Under the pieces are notes generated by a model, which was given only the letters and a program-made list of their open reading frames with translations, was not told where the DNA came from and made no database searches. 26,188 nt of DNA from Succinatimonas sp. UBA7265 (lineage in GTDB: Bacteria; Pseudomonadota; Gammaproteobacteria; Enterobacterales; Succinivibrionaceae): NCBI GenBank assembly GCA_002473165.1, contig DKSD01000098.1:1-26188 (forward strand). Reading direction: 5' to 3'. Below, one piece after another: positions 1 to 7,206 of the stretch. Position 1 is the stretch's first letter. Every line of letters starts with the position of its first letter. Made by a program: the position numbers and the translations under genes.

Positions 1-21
1 CGATCCCCGTCCGTTCCGCCA
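1..21 (+). tRNA. tRNA-Asp, 3' end only (5' part lies outside the window)
   Basis: The first 21 bases fit the 3' end of a tRNA exactly: five T-loop bases, a 5-nt T-stem strand, a 7-nt acceptor strand CCGTTCC, discriminator G and an encoded CCA at 19-21. From memory, the end CCCGTCCGTTCCGCCA matches the end of E. coli tRNA-Asp(GUC). The anticodon is not in the window, so identity rests on the acceptor and T-stem only. A strong terminator follows 12 bases later. Confidence 0.75.
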
Positions 22-32
22 CTCTACATATG

Positions 33-60
33 AAAAAAGCAGCCTTTGGGCTGCTTTTTT
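33..60. terminator. Rho-independent terminator, bidirectional
   Basis: A perfect 12-bp stem (33-44 with 49-60) has a TTTG loop. The arms are A6-GCAGCC and GGCTGC-T6, so both strands end in a T-run. On the plus strand it ends the tRNA-Asp transcript. On the minus strand it can end the CinA-like gene, whose stop lies 9 bases away. Confidence 0.9.
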
Positions 61-68
61 TATCTCTG

Positions 69-1274
69 CTATTCCCCTATGTTTGCCAAAGCGATTTCAC
101 CAAGTTGTAGCTGCGGCAGCCTGAACTGCTCTGCATGCAGCAGGGCGTGAGCGGTGCCTTCCGCTTTAAACGCCCTGAGCATCAGCATCTGAGTCTCAAG
201 CGCGATCGCCTCGCGCCGTCTCGCGCTGTCGGTGACACTAAGCTCGGTTTCAAAGCGTAATGCCCTAGCCGGCTTTTGCATGTCCATTATGGTGAAAACC
301 GTTTTGCCGGAGTCTTTTGCGGGAGTGAGCGAGAGCACCAGGTCAAAGCCCTGATCGAGTCTGTCCGGATCGCCAGACAGCGCCTCAGGCTCGTTTGAGC
401 TTACCGAGGCCAGGCTGCGGCACCAAGGTGACAGCTGCCGGGTAAGTTCGCCGCCTGTGGCATAGTCCTTTATCAGCACGCGGCGATCGCCGATCCTTTG
501 CGCGACGAGCCTGGCGGGATTGCTCTCATCCTCGCAGATAAGCCAGCCGGATACCTTTTCTCTCACAGCTTCTAAAGTTCTCTCGGCTTCCTCGCCTGTC
601 GCGTGATGGCAGATGACCTTAAGCTCCAAAAGCGGGTAGGCCGCGCGGTAGCCTAACACCACGCGATCTGACTGTGGCACATCGTTTAAGGCCTTTTGCA
701 GGAAAGATTCAGAAACTCCAAACAGGAACAGGCGCTTTACCGCAGTGTCCCCGCAGGCAAAGTGCTTTTTAAGGTACGGTTTTATGGCGTGCTCGTACAT
801 GGAGTAAAACTCAGAGGGCACCCCTGGGGTGAAAAAGCACAACGCTTTGTTAATGCGCAAAAAGAAACCGCAGGCTGTGCCGCAAAGGTTGTCTAAGATC
901 TGCGCTCCTGCGGGAATGTCCGCCTGTTTGAGGTTCGTCTCCGGCATGTCGCGGCGGCGCTCTTCATGCCATTTGCGGATCCGCAAAACCCATTCCTCAT
1001 GGCGTACGAGATTTACCTGCGCTGCGGCGGCTGCGGCTTTTGAAGTGTTGTCATCGCTGGTGGGGCCAAGCCCGCCGTTTACAAACAGCACATCCGCCTT
1101 ACGCGAGCGCTCTGCGATCACCGCCGTGAGATCTTCGAGGCGATCGCCCACGGTTTCGCGCCTTGACACCTGGATCCCCAGCTCCAGCAGTTTTGATGAC
1201 AGCCATGAGGCGTTCGTGTCCGTCACCATTCCGGTGATGATTTCATCCCCGGTGGAAATAATCTCAGCGATCAT
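69..1274 (-). CDS. CinA-like protein (YfaY-type MoaB/MogA-domain protein)
   Basis: The 401-residue protein matches E. coli YfaY along its length. The N-terminal half is a molybdopterin-binding-like (MoCF/CinA N) domain. It opens with an STGDEI segment at residues 7-12 and has GGLGPTSDD at 67-75 and FTPGVPSEF at 148-156. The C-terminal region aligns with the CinA (NMN deamidase) domain, but the usual ESCTGG signature is replaced by DYATGG. The nucleophile Ser/Cys is therefore missing, and NMN deamidase activity is unlikely. Family members with both halves intact hydrolyse ADP-ribose or deamidate NMN; the function of YfaY-type proteins is not established. The ATG at 1272-1274 has no clear Shine-Dalgarno. 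The gene is divergent from metA across 63 bases. Confidence 0.85.
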   Translation of the reverse strand: MIAEIISTGDEIITGMVTDTNASWLSSKLLELGIQVSRRETVGDRLEDLTAVIAERSRKADVLFVNGGLGPTSDDNTSKAAAAAAQVNLVRHEEWVLRIRKWHEERRRDMPETNLKQADIPAGAQILDNLCGTACGFFLRINKALCFFTPGVPSEFYSMYEHAIKPYLKKHFACGDTAVKRLFLFGVSESFLQKALNDVPQSDRVVLGYRAAYPLLELKVICHHATGEEAERTLEAVREKVSGWLICEDESNPARLVAQRIGDRRVLIKDYATGGELTRQLSPWCRSLASVSSNEPEALSGDPDRLDQGFDLVLSLTPAKDSGKTVFTIMDMQKPARALRFETELSVTDSARRREAIALETQMLMLRAFKAEGTAHALLHAEQFRLPQLQLGEIALANIGE

Positions 1275-1337
1275 ATTGTTTAAGTGCGTTAAATTATGGA
1301 TATCTTAATGTTAGTCAAATTCAGCTAAGGATACAAA
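1275..1337. promoter_or_regulatory. Divergent intergenic region between the CinA-like gene and metA
   Basis: This 63-base AT-rich spacer must hold the start signals of both genes. On the minus strand a weak sigma70 candidate has TTGACT (complement of 1313-1318) and TAATTT (complement of 1291-1296), 16 bases apart. No convincing plus-strand promoter stands out. I see no AGACGTCT-like tandem MetJ boxes, so E. coli-style MetJ repression of metA is not supported. AAGGA at 1326-1330 is a good ribosome-binding site for metA. Confidence 0.35.
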
Positions 1338-2279
1338 ATGCCTATTCGGATCCCTAACGGCCTGCCGGCCATTTCCGTGCTTCAGGGCGAGGAAGTCTTC
1401 GTGATGACAGAAGATCGCGCCTTGCACCAGGACATCAGGCCGCTTAACCTGCTGTTCCTTAATTTAATGCCGAAAAAGGTTAAGACCGAGATCCAGTACA
1501 TGCGCCGTCTGTCCAACACGCCGCTGCAGGTGAACATCACGCTGATGCGGGTCGATGACCATGAATCCCGCAATACCCCGGCGGAACATCTGAGGACGTT
1601 TTACAAATCCTTTGAAGATGTCAAAGATGAGAATTTTGACGGCATGATCGTCACGGGGGCGCCGCTTGATCAGCTGGCCTTTTCCGAGGTGAGTTTCTGG
1701 CCGCGGCTTGCGGAGATCATTTCGTGGAGCGCCACGCATGTGATGTCCACTTATTTCTCCTGCTGGGGAGTGGCCGCGGCGCTTAAGGTGTTTTACGGCC
1801 TCGATCCGGTGTTTCGCAAGCACAAGCTTTCAGGGATCTTCGGGGAAAATACCGCAAAGAATTCCTTTGACACGCTGATCCGCGGTTTTGACGATCATTT
1901 CTTGGCGCCGCAGTCGCGCTACATAGATTTCACCCGCAGCTTCATCACGGAAAACACCGATCTTACGGTGCTGGCCGACGGGACTGAAAGCGGGGTCTAC
2001 CTCGCGGTGTCCCCTGACAGAAGGCAGGTTTATGTTACCGGTCACCCTGAATACGACGCCACGACGCTTGCCGATGAATACCGCCGCGATCGCAGCGCCG
2101 GTATCAATCCTGAGCTGCCGGTAAATTATTTTCCCGGCGATGATCCTTCCAAAGAGCCGCCGCTTACCTGGAGATCCCACTCATCCATTCTCTTTAGCAA
2201 CTGGCTGAATTACTATGTATACCAGCTCACACCGTACGATCTGAAGTCCATAACCCCTATGGGGATCACCCAGCTGTAG
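1338..2279 (+). CDS. metA: Homoserine O-acyltransferase (MetA family)
   Basis: This 313-residue enzyme starts methionine synthesis by acylating the hydroxyl of L-homoserine in the cytoplasm. It is collinear with E. coli MetA: MPIRIPNGLPA start, SRNTPAEHL at 77-85, catalytic Cys142 in FSCWG, and the His236/Glu238 pair in VTGHPEYD. The C-terminal WLNYYVYQ.TPYDL block is present. Residue 111, in GAPLDQLAF, is Asp. Published MetA work links Gly at this site to succinyl-CoA (E. coli) and Glu to acetyl-CoA (Bacillus), so the acyl donor cannot be assigned safely. The ATG at 1338 is preceded by AAGGA at good spacing. Neighbouring genes are unrelated to methionine, and it is probably transcribed alone. 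Confidence 0.95.
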   Translation: MPIRIPNGLPAISVLQGEEVFVMTEDRALHQDIRPLNLLFLNLMPKKVKTEIQYMRRLSNTPLQVNITLMRVDDHESRNTPAEHLRTFYKSFEDVKDENFDGMIVTGAPLDQLAFSEVSFWPRLAEIISWSATHVMSTYFSCWGVAAALKVFYGLDPVFRKHKLSGIFGENTAKNSFDTLIRGFDDHFLAPQSRYIDFTRSFITENTDLTVLADGTESGVYLAVSPDRRQVYVTGHPEYDATTLADEYRRDRSAGINPELPVNYFPGDDPSKEPPLTWRSHSSILFSNWLNYYVYQLTPYDLKSITPMGITQL

Positions 2280-2292
2280 CGCTGTCTGATGC

Positions 2293-2321
2293 TTGTGAGC
2301 CTTTGAGCTTTTATTTATCAT
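2293..2321 (+). promoter_or_regulatory. Candidate sigma70 promoter for murA-murB-birA
   Basis: TTGTGA at 2293-2298 and TATCAT at 2316-2321 are separated by 17 bases. Transcription would begin near 2328, giving murA a leader of about 70 bases that includes the strong hairpin at 2353-2376. Confidence 0.5.
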
Positions 2322-2352
2322 TAACGCGTTGTTAGCGCGCATTCAGCGCCGC

Positions 2353-2376
2353 GGCGGGCTCCAGGTGGAGCCCGCC
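2353..2376 (+). other. Strong GC hairpin in the metA-murA spacer (attenuator or metA terminator)
   Basis: A perfect 9-bp stem GGCGGGCTC/GAGCCCGCC encloses a 6-base loop and is followed by TGTTAAA, a poor U-run for a terminator. It lies downstream of the candidate murA promoter. A second short palindrome, CCTGTTAAACAGG at 2375-2387, shares two bases with its 3' arm and runs into the murA ribosome-binding site AGGGA (2385-2389). Confidence 0.5.
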
Positions 2377-2400
2377 TGTTAAACAGGGAACTGCTTTCAA

Positions 2401-3675
2401 GTGTCATCTAATATTGCCAAATTCAGGATCAGCGGCGGGGTGCCGCTCAACGGCGAGGTGCGGATTTCGGGGGCCAAAAACGCGGCGCTGCCGATCCTGC
2501 TCGCCGCCATTCTCACCAGCGACAAGATGGTGCTGAGCAACGTTCCTGATCTGGCCGATGTCAAAACCTCGCTCAGGCTGCTCGAGGAACTGGGTAAATC
2601 ATGCGTTTATGACAGCGAAAGCGGCATAGCCGTGATCGAAGGCCCGGTTACTTCCAAAACCGCCTCCTATGAACTCGTGAAAACCATGCGCGCCTCGATC
2701 ATGGCTTTAGGCCCGCTTACGGCTTACCTCGGGGAGGCGGAGGTTTCGCTGCCCGGGGGCTGCGCCATCGGCGCGCGCCCTGTCGATCTGCATATCCGCG
2801 GCCTTGAGGCCATGGGCGCTGAGATCGAGCTTGTTGACGGCTACATCCATGCGGTGGCGCGGGGCGGCAGACTCAAAGGCGGTGACTTTGTCATGGACAA
2901 GGTCTCGGTTACCGGCACGGAAAACCTGATGATGGCCGCAGTGCTGTGCGAAGGCACCACGGTCATCCATAACGCCGCTTTAGAGCCTGAGGTTGTCGAT
3001 CTTGCAAAATGCCTTAAAGCCATGGGCGCGCATATCCAGGGGGAGGGCACCCCGAAGATCACGATTTCAGGCGTCAGGGAACTTCACGGCTGTGATCACA
3101 GCGTTGTGGCCGATCGCATTGAAACCGGAACTTATTTGGTGGCGGGAGCCGCCACCCACGGCTATGTCAAATGCACCGCCACCGATCCTGCGCTGCTGTC
3201 GTCTGTGATCTCCAAGCTGCGCGAGGCCAACGTGCTTGTTGAAGAAGGCGAGGATTTTATCAGCGCCGACACGCGCAACCGCACCATCAGGCCCGTTGAC
3301 ATCGTCACGGCCCCTCACCCGGGGTTTCCCACTGACATGCAGGCCCAGTTTACGGTGTTGAACGCGCTGGCCGACGGGATCAGCTCGGTCACCGAGACGA
3401 TCTTTGAAAACCGTTTTATGCATATAGCCGAGCTCATCCGCATGGGGGCGCATCTTGAGATTAAGGGCAATACCGTGATTTGTTCCGGAGTGCCGGAACT
3501 CCACGGAGCCCAGGTGATGTCCTCGGATCTGCGAGCTTCGGCAAGCCTGGTGATCGCCGGCCTGGCGGCCCGCGGCACCACCGTGGTAGACCGCATTTAC
3601 CACATGGATCGCGGTTACGAACATATCGAGAGCAAAATCCGCTCCCTGGGCGGCACCATAGAAAGATTTTACTGA
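2401..3675 (+). CDS. murA: UDP-N-acetylglucosamine 1-carboxyvinyltransferase
   Basis: MurA transfers enolpyruvate from phosphoenolpyruvate to UDP-GlcNAc, the first committed step of peptidoglycan synthesis. The 424 residues match E. coli MurA (419) throughout: ISGAKNAALPILL at 22-34, KTMRASI at 94-100, the catalytic loop LPGGCAIGARPVDLH with Cys121, RIETGT, PHPGFPTDMQAQF, and DLRASASLV near the C-terminus. The loop Cys (Cys115 in E. coli) is what fosfomycin alkylates, so this target is of the sensitive type. The start is GTG with AGGGA 11 bases upstream; the next conserved feature (KFRI) begins at residue 7, so this start gives the expected length. murB follows after 9 bases, so two consecutive enzymes of the pathway are probably co-transcribed. 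Confidence 0.97.
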   Translation: MSSNIAKFRISGGVPLNGEVRISGAKNAALPILLAAILTSDKMVLSNVPDLADVKTSLRLLEELGKSCVYDSESGIAVIEGPVTSKTASYELVKTMRASIMALGPLTAYLGEAEVSLPGGCAIGARPVDLHIRGLEAMGAEIELVDGYIHAVARGGRLKGGDFVMDKVSVTGTENLMMAAVLCEGTTVIHNAALEPEVVDLAKCLKAMGAHIQGEGTPKITISGVRELHGCDHSVVADRIETGTYLVAGAATHGYVKCTATDPALLSSVISKLREANVLVEEGEDFISADTRNRTIRPVDIVTAPHPGFPTDMQAQFTVLNALADGISSVTETIFENRFMHIAELIRMGAHLEIKGNTVICSGVPELHGAQVMSSDLRASASLVIAGLAARGTTVVDRIYHMDRGYEHIESKIRSLGGTIERFY

Positions 3676-3684
3676 GACAGCGTG

Positions 3685-4680
3685 ATGCAGGATTTAAGTT
3701 CATTCAACAGTTTCGGCTTGCATGTCCATGCGCAGAACCTGGTGCGCATCTGCAGCGAAGCCGATTTAAAAAACTGCCCGAGCGATCACGCGCTGATCTT
3801 AGGCCGCGGCAGCGACATCCTGCTTACGGATGATTATGAAGGGACCGTGCTGGTCAACTGCATTTCCTCTTTGGACATCCGCCATGAAGGCGATCGCTGG
3901 ATAGTGCGCTCAGGCGGCGGCATGGAACTTGACAGCTTGATAGAGACGCTGATTGCAAGGAACATTCCGGGGCTTGAGAACCTTTCGGCGATCCCCGGCA
4001 CGGTCGGGGCCGCCCCCATTCAAAATGTCGGGGCGTACGGTGCGGAGGTCGGGGAGCATATCGTCAAAATCGAATATTTCGATTTGGACCGCCGCTGCTT
4101 TGGCAGCCTGAGCCATGACGAATGCGAATTCGGCTATCGGACCTCGTTTTTTAAAAAACACCCGGAACTGCGTTATTTCGTGACTGCGGTGACGTTCAGC
4201 CTCGCGGAAAAATTTGTCTCGCGGCTTACCTATAAAGGACTGGCAGGTGAAGCGCTCGACACGCCTTACAAGGTGCGCGAAAAGGTGATCGCGCTGCGCC
4301 GCAGCAAACTGCCGGACCCGGCGCAGATCGGCAATGCCGGAAGCTTTTTCAAAAACCCTGAGGTCAGCGAGGATAAGGCCGCCGACCTCCGGCGCAGTTG
4401 GCCTGACATGCCCGTTTATCCTCAAAGCGACGGAACAGTTAAGCTGGCGGCCGGCTGGCTCATAGACAAAGCCGGGTGCCGAGGCATAACGCACGGCCGG
4501 GCCGGCACCTGGGAGAACCAGGCTTTGGTGATCGTCAACCGCGGCGGGGCCAGACCGCATGAGATCGTGGCGCTGGCAAAATACGTCCAGATGGAAGTTA
4601 TGAACACCTTCGGGATCAGCCTTGAGCCTGAAGTGCGCATCTACGGCAAAACAGGAGAAATATCTTGGGATCAGATTTAA
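3685..4680 (+). CDS. murB: UDP-N-acetylenolpyruvoylglucosamine reductase
   Basis: MurB is the FAD- and NADPH-dependent enzyme that reduces the MurA product to UDP-MurNAc. The 331-residue protein is of the E. coli (type I) kind. It has the FAD-domain segments LGRGSDILL (39-47) and IPGTVGAAPIQNVGAYG (103-119), and Arg152 in GYRTSFF. The catalytic Ser220 lies in GNAGSFFKNP, and Glu316 in LEPEVRIYG. I chose the ATG at 3685; a GTG directly before it (3682) would add one residue. No strong ribosome-binding site is visible, which suits coupling to murA, whose stop is 9 bases upstream. The gene overlaps birA by 16 bases. Confidence 0.96.
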   Translation: MQDLSSFNSFGLHVHAQNLVRICSEADLKNCPSDHALILGRGSDILLTDDYEGTVLVNCISSLDIRHEGDRWIVRSGGGMELDSLIETLIARNIPGLENLSAIPGTVGAAPIQNVGAYGAEVGEHIVKIEYFDLDRRCFGSLSHDECEFGYRTSFFKKHPELRYFVTAVTFSLAEKFVSRLTYKGLAGEALDTPYKVREKVIALRRSKLPDPAQIGNAGSFFKNPEVSEDKAADLRRSWPDMPVYPQSDGTVKLAAGWLIDKAGCRGITHGRAGTWENQALVIVNRGGARPHEIVALAKYVQMEVMNTFGISLEPEVRIYGKTGEISWDQI

Positions 4681-5612
4681 ACGGTTCCATTGCGCTGCTC
4701 AGAGCCCTGATGGAAGCCCCGGGCAGAATGCTCACCCGTGATGAACTGTGCTCGAAGCTCACACTGTCAACGGATGCCCTGGATCAGCTTGTTGCCAGCA
4801 TCAATGCCACGGATGCCCTGCTGGAGCAGGACGCGGACGGCGTGGCGCTGCGGGTTGAAGCGGATCTGCTGGATGAGGAATATATTTTCAAAAACACTCA
4901 CGGGCATGGCAGGGTGGAATTGCGCGAATGCAGCGCCTCCACTAACACGGAGATGCTGGATAACGCCGAAAACCTGGCCTCAGGGGATGTGCTGATAGCG
5001 GAAATCCAAAGCGCCGGCCGCGGCCGGCGCGGCTCGTCCTGGCTCTCCGGCATCGGCCAGGGGCTGACGCTGTCTATGGCATGGCGTTTTGCCAGCCTCA
5101 GGCAGATCCAGGGACTGGCGGTGGCTGTCGGCGTCAGCGCAGCGGAAGCTTTCGGCACTCTTGGCAAGCCCGGCATCAGCGTCAAATGGCCAAATGATCT
5201 GTACATAGGCGATCTGAAACTCGGGGGGATCCTCATTGAATCTGTTCCGGTGCACGGCGGCATCGCCGCAGTGATCGGCATCGGCGTGAATGTCTACATG
5301 GCGGCAAGCGGCGAGCGCCTGCCTATCAGCTCGCTTGAAAAACATGTGCGCCTGGGCCTGCGCAACCAGGCGGCGGTCGTGCTGATCGACGCGCTGCGCG
5401 GCTGCTGCTCAGCCTTTGAGCAAAGCGGGCTTGAAAGCTTTATGGACGGTTTTGAGCAGCGCAACTATCTGTCAGGGCGCAAAGTGCGCGTGGCGGCCGA
5501 AGACGGCGAACACAGCGGCACGGTGTGCGGCATGGATGCGCAGGGCAATCTGCTGCTCTCAGGCGCTTCGGGAACTGAGGCGGTGAACGTCGGGCATGTC
5601 GAGCTGCTGTAA
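4665..5612 (+). CDS. birA: Biotin-[acetyl-CoA-carboxylase] ligase / biotin operon repressor
   Basis: BirA makes biotinyl-5'-AMP and attaches biotin to the AccB subunit of acetyl-CoA carboxylase. The 315-residue protein has the catalytic-domain signatures GRGRRG (118-123), KWPNDL (174-179) and the following KLGGIL. A C-terminal SH3-like domain carries SGRKVRV. Residues 7-65 occupy the place of the E. coli winged-helix DNA-binding domain and look helical, but the recognition-helix sequence is poorly conserved, so a repressor role is only inferred. The start is TTG at 4665, 7 bases after AGGAG (4653-4657), and lies inside the end of murB. This indicates translational coupling. A terminator follows. 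Confidence 0.92.
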   Translation: MGSDLNGSIALLRALMEAPGRMLTRDELCSKLTLSTDALDQLVASINATDALLEQDADGVALRVEADLLDEEYIFKNTHGHGRVELRECSASTNTEMLDNAENLASGDVLIAEIQSAGRGRRGSSWLSGIGQGLTLSMAWRFASLRQIQGLAVAVGVSAAEAFGTLGKPGISVKWPNDLYIGDLKLGGILIESVPVHGGIAAVIGIGVNVYMAASGERLPISSLEKHVRLGLRNQAAVVLIDALRGCCSAFEQSGLESFMDGFEQRNYLSGRKVRVAAEDGEHSGTVCGMDAQGNLLLSGASGTEAVNVGHVELL

Positions 5613-5631
5613 AACGCGTTAAACGCGTAAG

Positions 5632-5670
5632 AAGGCCTCAGACTTAATCAAGCCTGAGGCCTTGTTATTT
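5632..5670. terminator. Terminator between converging birA and coaA
   Basis: A 10-bp stem AAGGCCTCAG/CTGAGGCCTT (5632-5641 with 5654-5663) has a 12-base loop and is followed by GTTATTT. It ends the murA-murB-birA transcript. The minus-strand tail is weaker, so its use by coaA is less certain. Confidence 0.8.
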
Positions 5671-5675
5671 ATGAC

Positions 5676-6623
5676 TTATTTTTTGAGGTAGACGTTTTTA
5701 ATCAGGTGGTCGGCGCCTTTTTCGAGGATCAGGCTGGCGCGGCCGCGGCAGGGTTTGATGTTTTCCACGAGGTTGACGTGGTTTACCGCCTCCCAGATGA
5801 GCTTGGCCATGGTCACGGCCAGATCCACCGGCAGCTCGGCATAGCGGCGGAAATAAGAGTTTGGCTCATTGAACGTCTTCTCGCGCAGCTTTAAGAAGCG
5901 ATCGATATACCAGCTGAGCAGGTATTTCTCGTCGGCGTCCACATAGATGGAGTAGTCGATGAAATCGGAGATGAAGGCATGGTTGCGGATCTCCGGGTAG
6001 TCGGCGCCGTTTTGCAAAACGTTGACGCCCTCGATAATAAGCACGGTAGGGCGATCGACGGTTTCGTACTCGCCTTCGACGATGTCATAAGAAAGGTGGG
6101 AGTAGACCGGGATTTTGACATTGGGAACGCCGTTTTTGACGTCGTTTAAGAATTTCATGAGCTTCTTGACATCGTAGGAGACCGGGAAGCCTTTGCGGCT
6201 CATGATCATCCGCTCCCTTAAGATCCGGTTGGGATAGAGGAAACCGTCGGTGGTGATCATGGAGACCTTCGGGTGGTTGGGCCAGGATTTTATAAGCTCG
6301 TTAAGCAGTTTGGCCGTGGTGGTCTTGCCCACGGAAACCGGCCCTGAAATCGAGATGATGAAAGGAATGTTGCTGTAGTTCTGTCCGAGGAATTTGTGCA
6401 GCACCTGAATGCGGTCATATCTTGAGATGTAATAAAGGTATAAAAGGCGTGACAGCGGCAGGTAAATGCGGCTGACCTCGTCGAGCGAGATCTGATCGTT
6501 AAAAGCTGCGCAGCGCCTGAGATCATCCTCGGTCAAAGTGAGGCGATCCGAAGAGTGCTTGAAGGTTGACCAGGTTTCAGCGCTGAACCTGAAAAAAGGT
6601 GAGCCGAGCGATTCGTCAGTCAT
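5676..6623 (-). CDS. coaA: Pantothenate kinase, type I
   Basis: CoaA phosphorylates pantothenate, the first and usually rate-controlling step of coenzyme A synthesis. The 315-residue protein is collinear with E. coli CoaA (316): YLPLSRLL at 54-61, P-loop GPVSVGKTT at 94-102, ITTDGFLYPN, KGFP.SYD, PVYSHL.YD, and the C-terminal RASLIL.KGADH. I placed the start at the ATG at 6621-6623 (MTDESLGSPFF) because it gives the family length; an upstream ATG at 6687-6689 would add 22 unconserved residues. Its reverse orientation between birA and the tRNA-tuf operon is the same as in E. coli. Confidence 0.95.
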   Translation of the reverse strand: MTDESLGSPFFRFSAETWSTFKHSSDRLTLTEDDLRRCAAFNDQISLDEVSRIYLPLSRLLYLYYISRYDRIQVLHKFLGQNYSNIPFIISISGPVSVGKTTTAKLLNELIKSWPNHPKVSMITTDGFLYPNRILRERMIMSRKGFPVSYDVKKLMKFLNDVKNGVPNVKIPVYSHLSYDIVEGEYETVDRPTVLIIEGVNVLQNGADYPEIRNHAFISDFIDYSIYVDADEKYLLSWYIDRFLKLREKTFNEPNSYFRRYAELPVDLAVTMAKLIWEAVNHVNLVENIKPCRGRASLILEKGADHLIKNVYLKK

Positions 6624-6853
6624 GGTTCTCAGTGGAGCCTTGAGGCCCCTTTGCCAAACGTGCCGGGTTTCGGCGCCAGGCCGAAACATTCATAAACGGG
6701 GCAATTTTAACAAACAGCGCTGAAAATAGTGTTCAGTTCGAAGCACCCGGAGCGGCGCCAGGTCGGCAGAGAATGAAAAAAGAAACACATTTTAAGAAAA
6801 AATCGTTAAATAACAATCGAAATGCGGAAATTTAACGCTTTTTTAAAAAAGGC
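6624..6853. other. Non-coding AT-rich region between coaA and the tRNA-tuf promoter
   Basis: No gene is supported here. It holds the coaA leader on the minus strand. Roughly 6770-6850 is a very A/T-rich stretch with A6 and T6 runs directly before the tRNA promoter. That composition and position suit an UP element and possibly Fis binding, as known upstream of E. coli stable-RNA promoters. No specific Fis site was established by eye. Confidence 0.5.
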
Positions 6854-6882
6854 TTGCAAACAAAAGAATTTCCCTGTATCAT
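6854..6882 (+). promoter_or_regulatory. Sigma70 promoter of the tRNA-Tyr/tRNA-Gly/tuf operon
   Basis: TTGCAA (6854-6859) and TATCAT (6877-6882) have the ideal 17-base spacing and are preceded by an AT-rich tract. Transcription should start near 6889, leaving a leader of about 60 bases before tRNA-Tyr. The leader includes a small hairpin (6923-6928 with 6934-6939). Confidence 0.8.
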
Positions 6883-6947
6883 TTTCACCGCTTTAGCAAA
6901 TGACCTTGATGCTTAAGCAGTTAGTCCGGCGAACGGGCTGATTAAAT

Positions 6948-7032
<85 letters not shown>

Positions 7033-7080
7033 CTTCTTCATGTCGTTCCTCGTTCCACTAACTTATTTTCATATTTTATT

Positions 7081-7155
7081 GCGGGCATCGTATAATGGCT
7101 ATTACCCAAGCCTTCCAAGCTTGTGATACGGGTTCGATTCCCGCTGCCCGCTCCA
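7081..7155 (+). tRNA. tRNA-Gly (anticodon TCC)
   Basis: This 75-nt tRNA has acceptor GCGGGCA pairing with TGCCCGC (7145-7151), discriminator T and an encoded CCA at 7153-7155. The anticodon TCC is at 7114-7116. It is nearly identical to E. coli glyT. The two tRNA-Thr genes (thrU, thrT) that flank this pair in E. coli are absent: the 48 bases before it and the 51 after it contain no tRNA. Confidence 0.97.
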
Positions 7156-7206
7156 GTTTTCTGTGAGCATCCGGTTCATTCTTGTTCACATTAGGAATTG
7201 TAAAAA

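Noticed and set aside
1275..1337. MetJ operator before metA
   Set aside because: No tandem AGACGTCT-like boxes are present.
3067..3624. 185-codon open frame antisense to murA
   Set aside because: Overlaps the strongly conserved MurA catalytic core and has no start signal or family match.
6624..6689. Upstream start for coaA adding 22 residues
   Set aside because: The added residues are not conserved, and the start at 6623 gives the family length.
7033..7080. Possible tRNA-Thr between tRNA-Tyr and tRNA-Gly, by analogy with E. coli
   Set aside because: Only 48 AT-rich bases are present, too few for a tRNA.
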